In this document: piece by piece, positions 56,072 through 64,000 of the stretch
Layout: the number at the start of each line of letters is the position of its first letter
How positions within the stretch are numbered: position 1 is the stretch's first letter
Program-made: the position numbers and the translations under genes
The notes under the pieces: generated by a model
Database searches by the model: none
What the model saw: only the letters and a program-made list of their open reading frames with translations
What the model was told of the DNA's origin: nothing
DNA from: Pythium myriotylum
Lineage: Eukaryota; Oomycota; Peronosporomycetes; Pythiales; Pythiaceae
Reading direction: 5' to 3'
Assembly (NCBI GenBank): GCA_023091665.1
Contig: JALJCQ010000023.1
Location: forward strand, 1,178,001-1,242,000
Length of the DNA stretch: 64,000 bases

Positions 56072-57460
56072 ATACAACTGATACCTCGCCCAGAAACCCT
56101 CACAAACTCATCACAACATCAACACAACACACAACACTTACAAACACACAGACGCACACACCAACACACCGACACACACAAAAACTGCCCACATACGCCC
56201 AACGCACACCACAATCAACTCGAACCCACTCAGCAAACACCACTCAACGTCCTTCAGCCGCATTCGTGCCAAACGCTTCCGCTCGACAGATCCACTCCAC
56301 ATCATCGTCCTCGCCATCGTCCACGCTCACTCTCATCCCTCCATCTCCCCACCGTGCTCCCCCACGGATCCACGCTACGAGAACACGCCGGTTTGCGTCA
56401 TCATCACTGCGAGGACCCTCGCTCCCTCGGTTCGAGTCTTGGTCGGGGATATTCTATGAGATATAATACTTCGGAGCGACGCCGCAGTTTGCCGCGGGGG
56501 CGTGGATCTAAGCAACGGGGGTCGCGTGTTGGAAGCCGAGCGCGAGTTCGATGGGTTGCTCGTGGTCAATAACATTTTGGAGCGAGCCGAACGGAGAGCA
56601 ATGAGCAAGAGTGCGCGCGAGGTGCTAAGGCGGAGGGTGGTAAGAGCATGAGGCGGTAAGACGGGGGAGAGGACGGGGGAGAGGGCGGGGACGGGGCGCG
56701 GGCGGCGGGGGCGGGGGCGGGGGAGAGAACAACGGGACAGGACGGTAGCACAGGAGGGCAGTCGAGGAACGGAGGAGTGGAAGAAAGCAGAGCATCAGAA
56801 CACCACAACAGCATGGGAGCAGCGAAGCAGAGGAGCGAGTTGGTGGGTTGAGACGGACGGCAAAACAGCAATATGGCATAACGGCAGAGCGACCGACCGA
56901 CAGCTCGTCAGCTCGTCAGCTCGAGAGCTCGACAGCTCGCAGCCCGACAGCTCGACAGCCCGACAGCTCGCAGCCCGACAGCTCGACAGCTCGACAGCTC
57001 GACAGCTCGACAGCTCGACAGCAGAGTAAAGCACGATAGCACAGTACAGTCCGACAGCACAGCAGAGCACAAGGGCAGCATAGCACGACAAGAGAGTGGC
57101 AGGACGGCAGGACGGCAGGACGGCGGGACGGCGGGACGGCGGGATGGCAGGACGGCGGGACGGCGGGGCGGCGGGACGGCGGGAGGAGGGGTAGGCAAGA
57201 CGAGGGGTAGGCAAGACGAGAGGTAGGCAAGGCGGCATATCGAATGGGTAGTAAGAGGAGGTCAAATGGGTGAGAGAGAGTGCATAGAGCGGGGGTCGTA
57301 GGGTGGCAGGAGTCGTGTGATGTGCGATGTGTTCAATGTGATGCAGTGTGCGGTGAAGCAGGGAGTAAAAGAGTGGGCGTGAGGGCAACGAATAACAACG
57401 AATAACTGGAAGATGAGGAGGCTAGAAGACGGTTGTGTGCGTGGTCGGGGAGCAAGAAAT

Positions 57461-57532
57461 GGACGTTGGGGGTATCGATCCCCCTACCTCCCGCATGCGA
57501 AGCGGGCGCTCTACCATCTGAGCTAAACGCCC
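57461..57532 (-). tRNA. tRNA-Ala (CGC), copy 6
   Basis: Identical to copy 1; 1,461 bases after copy 5. Confidence 0.97.
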
Positions 57533-58921
57533 ATACAACTGATACCTCGCCCAGAAACCCTCACAAACTCATCACAACATCAACACAACACACAACACTT
57601 ACAAACACACAGACGCACACACCAACACACCGACACACACAAAAACTGCCCACATACGCCCAACGCACACCACAATCAACTCGAACCCACTCAGCAAACA
57701 CCACTCAACGTCCTTCAGCCCCATTCGTGCCAAACGCTTCCGCTCGACAGATCCACTCCACATCATCGTCCTCGCCATCGTCCACGCTCACTCTCATCCC
57801 TCCATCTCCCCACCGTGCTCCCCCACGGATCCACGCTACGAGAACACGCCGGTTTGCGTCATCATCACTGCGAGGACCCTCGCTCCCTCGGTTCGAGTCT
57901 TGGTCGGGGATATTCTATGAGATATAATACTTCGGAGCGACGCCGCAGTTTGCCGCGGGGGCGTGGATCTAAGCAACGGGGGTCGCGTGTTGGAAGCCGA
58001 GCGCGAGTTCGATGGGTTGCTCGTGGTCAATAACATTTTGGAGCGAGCCGAACGGAGAGCAATGAGCAAGAGTGCGCGCGAGGTGCTAAGGCGGAGGGTG
58101 GTAAGAGCATGAGGCGGTAAGACGGGGGAGAGGACGGGGGAGAGGGCGGGGACGGGGCGCGGGCGGCGGGGGCGGGGGCGGGGGAGAGAACAACGGGACA
58201 GGACGGTAGCACAGGAGGGCAGTCGAGGAACGGAGGAGTGGAAGAAAGCAGAGCATCAGAACACCACAACAGCATGGGAGCAGCGAAGCAGAGGAGCGAG
58301 TTGGTGGGTTGAGACGGACGGCAAAACAGCAATATGGCATAACGGCAGAGCGACCGACCGACAGCTCGTCAGCTCGTCAGCTCGAGAGCTCGACAGCTCG
58401 CAGCCCGACAGCTCGACAGCCCGACAGCTCGCAGCCCGACAGCTCGACAGCTCGACAGCTCGACAGCTCGACAGCTCGACAGCAGAGTAAAGCACGATAG
58501 CACAGTACAGTCCGACAGCACAGCAGAGCACAAGGGCAGCATAGCACGACAAGAGAGTGGCAGGACGGCAGGACGGCAGGACGGCGGGACGGCGGGACGG
58601 CGGGATGGCAGGACGGCGGGACGGCGGGGCGGCGGGACGGCGGGAGGAGGGGTAGGCAAGACGAGGGGTAGGCAAGACGAGAGGTAGGCAAGGCGGCATA
58701 TCGAATGGGTAGTAAGAGGAGGTCAAATGGGTGAGAGAGAGTGCATAGAGCGGGGGTCGTAGGGTGGCAGGAGTCGTGTGATGTGCGATGTGTTCAATGT
58801 GATGCAGTGTGCGGTGAAGCAGGGAGTAAAAGAGTGGGCGTGAGGGCAACGAATAACAACGAATAACTGGAAGATGAGGAGGCTAGAAGACGGTTGTGTG
58901 CGTGGTCGGGGAGCAAGAAAT

Positions 58922-58993
58922 GGACGTTGGGGGTATCGATCCCCCTACCTCCCGCATGCGAAGCGGGCGCTCTACCATCTGAGCTAAACGCCC
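58922..58993 (-). tRNA. tRNA-Ala (CGC), copy 7
   Basis: Identical to copy 1; 1,461 bases after copy 6. Confidence 0.97.
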
Positions 58994-60390
58994 ATACAAC
59001 TGATACCTCGCCCAGAAACCCTCACAAACTCATCACAACATCAACACAACACACAACACTTACAAACACACAGACGCACACACCAACACACCGACACACA
59101 CAAAAACTGCCCACATACGCCCAACGCACACCACAATCAACTCGAACCCACTCAGCAAACACCACTCAACGTCCTTCAGCCCCATTCGTGCCAAACGCTT
59201 CCGCTCGACAGATCCACTCCACATCATCGTCCTCGCCATCGTCCACGCTCACTCTCATCCCTCCATCTCCCCACCGTGCTCCCCCACGGATCCACGCTAC
59301 GAGAACACGCCGGTTTGCGTCATCATCACTGCGAGGACCCTCGCTCCCTCGGTTCGAGTCTTGGTCGGGGATATTCTATGAGATATAATACTTCGGAGCG
59401 ACGCCGCAGTTTGCCGCGGGGGCGTGGATCTAAGCAACGGGGGTCGCGTGTTGGAAGCCGAGCGCGAGTTCGATGGGTTGCTCGTGGTCAATAACATTTT
59501 GGAGCGAGCCGAACGGAGAGCAATGAGCAAGAGTGCGCGCGAGGTGCTAAGGCGGAGGGTGGTAAGAGCATGAGGCGGTAAGACGGGGGAGAGGACGGGG
59601 GAGAGGGCGGGGACGGGGCGCGGGCGGCGGGGGCGGGGGCGGGGGAGAGAACAACGGGACAGGACGGTAGCACAGGAGGGCAGTCGAGGAACGGAGGAGT
59701 GGAAGAAAGCAGAGCATCAGAACACCACAACAGCATGGGAGCAGCGAAGCAGAGGAGCGAGTTGGTGGGTTGAGACGGACGGCAAAACAGCAATATGGCA
59801 TAACGGCAGAGCGACCGACCGACAGCTCGTCAGCTCGTCAGCTCGAGAGCTCGACAGCTCGCAGCCCGACAGCTCGACAGCCCGACAGCTCGCAGCCCGA
59901 CAGCTCGACAGCTCGACAGCTCGACAGCTCGACAGCTCGACAGCAGAGTAAAGCACGATAGCACAGTACAGTCCGACAGCACAGCAGAGCACAAGGGCAG
60001 CATAGCACGACAAGAGAGTGGCAGGACGGCAGGACGGCAGGACGGCGGGACGGCGGGACGGCGGGACGGCGGGATGGCAGGACGGCGGGACGGCGGGGCG
60101 GCGGGACGGCGGGAGGAGGGGTAGGCAAGACGAGGGGTAGGCAAGACGAGAGGTAGGCAAGGCGGCATATCGAATGGGTAGTAAGAGGAGGTCAAATGGG
60201 TGAGAGAGAGTGCATAGAGCGGGGGTCGTAGGGTGGCAGGAGTCGTGTGATGTGCGATGTGTTCAATGTGATGCAGTGTGCGGTGAAGCAGGGAGTAAAA
60301 GAGTGGGCGTGAGGGCAACGAATAACAACGAATAACTGGAAGATGAGGAGGCTAGAAGACGGTTGTGTGCGTGGTCGGGGAGCAAGAAAT

Positions 60391-60462
60391 GGACGTTGGG
60401 GGTATCGATCCCCCTACCTCCCGCATGCGAAGCGGGCGCTCTACCATCTGAGCTAAACGCCC
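60391..60462 (-). tRNA. tRNA-Ala (CGC), copy 8
   Basis: Identical to copy 1; 1,469 bases after copy 7. Confidence 0.97.
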
Positions 60463-61851
60463 ATACAACTGATACCTCGCCCAGAAACCCTCACAAACTC
60501 ATCACAACATCAACACAACACACAACACTTACAAACACACAGACGCACACACCAACACACCGACACACACAAAAACTGCCCACATACGCCCAACGCACAC
60601 CACAATCAACTCGAACCCACTCAGCAAACACCACTCAACGTCCTTCAGCCCCATTCGTGCCAAACGCTTCCGCTCGACAGATCCACTCCACATCATCGTC
60701 CTCGCCATCGTCCACGCTCACTCTCATCCCTCCATCTCCCCACCGTGCTCCCCCACGGATCCACGCTACGAGAACACGCCGGTTTGCGTCATCATCACTG
60801 CGAGGACCCTCGCTCCCTCGGTTCGAGTCTTGGTCGGGGATATTCTATGAGATATAATACTTCGGAGCGACGCCGCAGTTTGCCGCGGGGGCGTGGATCT
60901 AAGCAACGGGGGTCGCGTGTTGGAAGCCGAGCGCGAGTTCGATGGGTTGCTCGTGGTCAATAACATTTTGGAGCGAGCCGAACGGAGAGCAATGAGCAAG
61001 AGTGCGCGCGAGGTGCTAAGGCGGAGGGTGGTAAGAGCATGAGGCGGTAAGACGGGGGAGAGGACGGGGGAGAGGGCGGGGACGGGGCGCGGGCGGCGGG
61101 GGCGGGGGCGGGGGAGAGAACAACGGGACAGGACGGTAGCACAGGAGGGCAGTCGAGGAACGGAGGAGTGGAAGAAAGCAGAGCATCAGAACACCACAAC
61201 AGCATGGGAGCAGCGAAGCAGAGGAGCGAGTTGGTGGGTTGAGACGGACGGCAAAACAGCAATATGGCATAACGGCAGAGCGACCGACCGACAGCTCGTC
61301 AGCTCGTCAGCTCGAGAGCTCGACAGCTCGCAGCCCGACAGCTCGACAGCCCGACAGCTCGCAGCCCGACAGCTCGACAGCTCGACAGCTCGACAGCTCG
61401 ACAGCTCGACAGCAGAGTAAAGCACGATAGCACAGTACAGTCCGACAGCACAGCAGAGCACAAGGGCAGCATAGCACGACAAGAGAGTGGCAGGACGGCA
61501 GGACGGCAGGACGGCGGGACGGCGGGACGGCGGGATGGCAGGACGGCGGGACGGCGGGGCGGCGGGACGGCGGGAGGAGGGGTAGGCAAGACGAGGGGTA
61601 GGCAAGACGAGAGGTAGGCAAGGCGGCATATCGAATGGGTAGTAAGAGGAGGTCAAATGGGTGAGAGAGAGTGCATAGAGCGGGGGTCGTAGGGTGGCAG
61701 GAGTCGTGTGATGTGCGATGTGTTCAATGTGATGCAGTGTGCGGTGAAGCAGGGAGTAAAAGAGTGGGCGTGAGGGCAACGAATAACAACGAATAACTGG
61801 AAGATGAGGAGGCTAGAAGACGGTTGTGTGCGTGGTCGGGGAGCAAGAAAT

Positions 61852-61923
61852 GGACGTTGGGGGTATCGATCCCCCTACCTCCCGCATGCGAAGCGGGCGC
61901 TCTACCATCTGAGCTAAACGCCC
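61852..61923 (-). tRNA. tRNA-Ala (CGC), copy 9
   Basis: Identical to copy 1; 1,461 bases after copy 8. Confidence 0.97.
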
Positions 61924-63312
61924 ATACAACTGATACCTCGCCCAGAAACCCTCACAAACTCATCACAACATCAACACAACACACAACACTTACAAACACA
62001 CAGACGCACACACCAACACACCGACACACACAAAAACTGCCCACATACGCCCAACGCACACCACAATCAACTCGAACCCACTCAGCAAACACCACTCAAC
62101 GTCCTTCAGCCCCATTCGTGCCAAACGCTTCCGCTCGACAGATCCACTCCACATCATCGTCCTCGCCATCGTCCACGCTCACTCTCATCCCTCCATCTCC
62201 CCACCGTGCTCCCCCACGGATCCACGCTACGAGAACACGCCGGTTTGCGTCATCATCACTGCGAGGACCCTCGCTCCCTCGGTTCGAGTCTTGGTCGGGG
62301 ATATTCTATGAGATATAATACTTCGGAGCGACGCCGCAGTTTGCCGCGGGGGCGTGGATCTAAGCAACGGGGGTCGCGTGTTGGAAGCCGAGCGCGAGTT
62401 CGATGGGTTGCTCGTGGTCAATAACATTTTGGAGCGAGCCGAACGGAGAGCAATGAGCAAGAGTGCGCGCGAGGTGCTAAGGCGGAGGGTGGTAAGAGCA
62501 TGAGGCGGTAAGACGGGGGAGAGGACGGGGGAGAGGGCGGGGACGGGGCGCGGGCGGCGGGGGCGGGGGCGGGGGAGAGAACAACGGGACAGGACGGTAG
62601 CACAGGAGGGCAGTCGAGGAACGGAGGAGTGGAAGAAAGCAGAGCATCAGAACACCACAACAGCATGGGAGCAGCGAAGCAGAGGAGCGAGTTGGTGGGT
62701 TGAGACGGACGGCAAAACAGCAATATGGCATAACGGCAGAGCGACCGACCGACAGCTCGTCAGCTCGTCAGCTCGAGAGCTCGACAGCTCGCAGCCCGAC
62801 AGCTCGACAGCCCGACAGCTCGCAGCCCGACAGCTCGACAGCTCGACAGCTCGACAGCTCGACAGCTCGACAGCAGAGTAAAGCACGATAGCACAGTACA
62901 GTCCGACAGCACAGCAGAGCACAAGGGCAGCATAGCACGACAAGAGAGTGGCAGGACGGCAGGACGGCAGGACGGCGGGACGGCGGGACGGCGGGATGGC
63001 AGGACGGCGGGACGGCGGGGCGGCGGGACGGCGGGAGGAGGGGTAGGCAAGACGAGGGGTAGGCAAGACGAGAGGTAGGCAAGGCGGCATATCGAATGGG
63101 TAGTAAGAGGAGGTCAAATGGGTGAGAGAGAGTGCATAGAGCGGGGGTCGTAGGGTGGCAGGAGTCGTGTGATGTGCGATGTGTTCAATGTGATGCAGTG
63201 TGCGGTGAAGCAGGGAGTAAAAGAGTGGGCGTGAGGGCAACGAATAACAACGAATAACTGGAAGATGAGGAGGCTAGAAGACGGTTGTGTGCGTGGTCGG
63301 GGAGCAAGAAAT

Positions 63313-63384
63313 GGACGTTGGGGGTATCGATCCCCCTACCTCCCGCATGCGAAGCGGGCGCTCTACCATCTGAGCTAAACGCCC
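63313..63384 (-). tRNA. tRNA-Ala (CGC), copy 10
   Basis: Identical to copy 1; 1,461 bases after copy 9. The array continues to the window edge. Confidence 0.97.
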
Positions 63385-64000
63385 ATACAACTGATACCTC
63401 GCCCAGAAACCCTCACAAACTCATCACAACATCAACACAACACACAACACTTACAAACACACAGACGCACACACCAACACACCGACACACACAAAAACTG
63501 CCCACATACGCCCAACGCACACCACAATCAACTCGAACCCACTCAGCAAACACCACTCAACGTCCTTCAGCCCCATTCGTGCCAAACGCTTCCGCTCGAC
63601 AGATCCACTCCACATCATCGTCCTCGCCATCGTCCACGCTCACTCTCATCCCTCCATCTCCCCACCGTGCTCCCCCACGGATCCACGCTACGAGAACACG
63701 CCGGTTTGCGTCATCATCACTGCGAGGACCCTCGCTCCCTCGGTTCGAGTCTTGGTCGGGGATATTCTATGAGATATAATACTTCGGAGCGACGCCGCAG
63801 TTTGCCGCGGGGGCGTGGATCTAAGCAACGGGGGTCGCGTGTTGGAAGCCGAGCGCGAGTTCGATGGGTTGCTCGTGGTCAATAACATTTTGGAGCGAGC
63901 CGAACGGAGAGCAATGAGCAAGAGTGCGCGCGAGGTGCTAAGGCGGAGGGTGGTAAGAGCATGAGGCGGTAAGACGGGGGAGAGGACGGGGGAGAGGGCG

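Larger units (their letters stand above)
49041..64000. repeat. Tandem array of ~1.45-kb units, each complete unit with one tRNA-Ala gene
   Basis: Counting from GACAG(A/G)TCCACTCCACATC, unit starts are at 49041, 50487, 51956, 53402, 54863, 56285, 57746, 59207, 60676, 62137 and 63598. Unit lengths are 1446, 1469, 1446, 1461, 1422, 1461, 1461, 1469, 1461 and 1461, and the last runs off the window. Units are almost identical; length changes come from 8-base minisatellites and 15-16-base indels (e.g. an extra ACGAGGGGTAGGCAAG). Order within a unit: a GC-rich unique part, a G-run block, two 8-base minisatellites, a conserved stretch, the tRNA gene (minus strand), and a CA-rich stretch. No protein gene is credible; apparent frames of Pro/Arg or Ser/Cys repeats come from the minisatellites. 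Confidence 0.97.

Overview
The window is eukaryotic nuclear DNA, most likely from an oomycete (Phytophthora/Pythium-type stramenopile). The evidence is: compact genes with introns of about 57-80 bases with GT..AG ends; a beta-tubulin carrying Tyr167 and Met200; a tandem membrane nucleotidyl cyclase; a probable flagellar PG-repeat protein; and neighbouring Copia, Gypsy, Crypton, Merlin and MULE remnants. The assignment is inference from gene content; no species is claimed.

Bases 1-24,700 are a gene-dense housekeeping block: (i) the N-terminal ~2,460 residues of a giant BEACH-family scaffold on the minus strand, running off the left edge, with a RING finger inside its lectin-like domain; (ii) a divergent SOSS-B/hSSB-like OB-fold protein; (iii) a two-domain class III adenylyl/guanylyl cyclase; (iv) a probable PG-repeat ciliary protein; (v) beta-tubulin; (vi) a mitochondrial AIM24-family protein with a WW-like N-terminus; (vii) an AMMECR1 homologue; (viii) a kinesin-4-like motor. 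Several of these (tubulin, kinesin, PG-repeat protein) fit a microtubule/flagellum theme, but nothing here shows that they are co-regulated.

Bases 24,700-49,040 are a transposon-rich interval: a decayed Gypsy integrase/chromodomain end; a RING-finger ORF broken by one stop codon, convergent with a Crypton tyrosine recombinase that is broken by a 73-base duplication and two stops; a Merlin transposase with an intron and a truncated catalytic core; an intact young Copia element (35,004-41,865) with near-identical 348-base LTRs and a perfect 5-base target duplication, inserted in frame into an unknown 230-codon ORF; a MULE SWIM-finger fragment; and a second, heavily decayed Copia element. The intact Copia carries, antisense to gag-pol and upstream of the 3' LTR, a 362-codon gene. 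Its product starts with a close copy of the histone H3 tail, then a chromodomain-like segment, then an OTU-like cysteine-protease signature. Its Gag is also split by an acidic plus lysine/alanine-rich (histone H1-like) insertion. This is the most striking content of the window.

Bases 49,041-64,000 are a tandem array of ten complete units of 1,422-1,469 bases plus a partial one that continues past the right edge. Each complete unit holds one identical tRNA-Ala(CGC) gene on the minus strand, 8-base minisatellites and a G-run block on the plus strand. The array starts abruptly inside the reverse-transcriptase region of the decayed Copia element.
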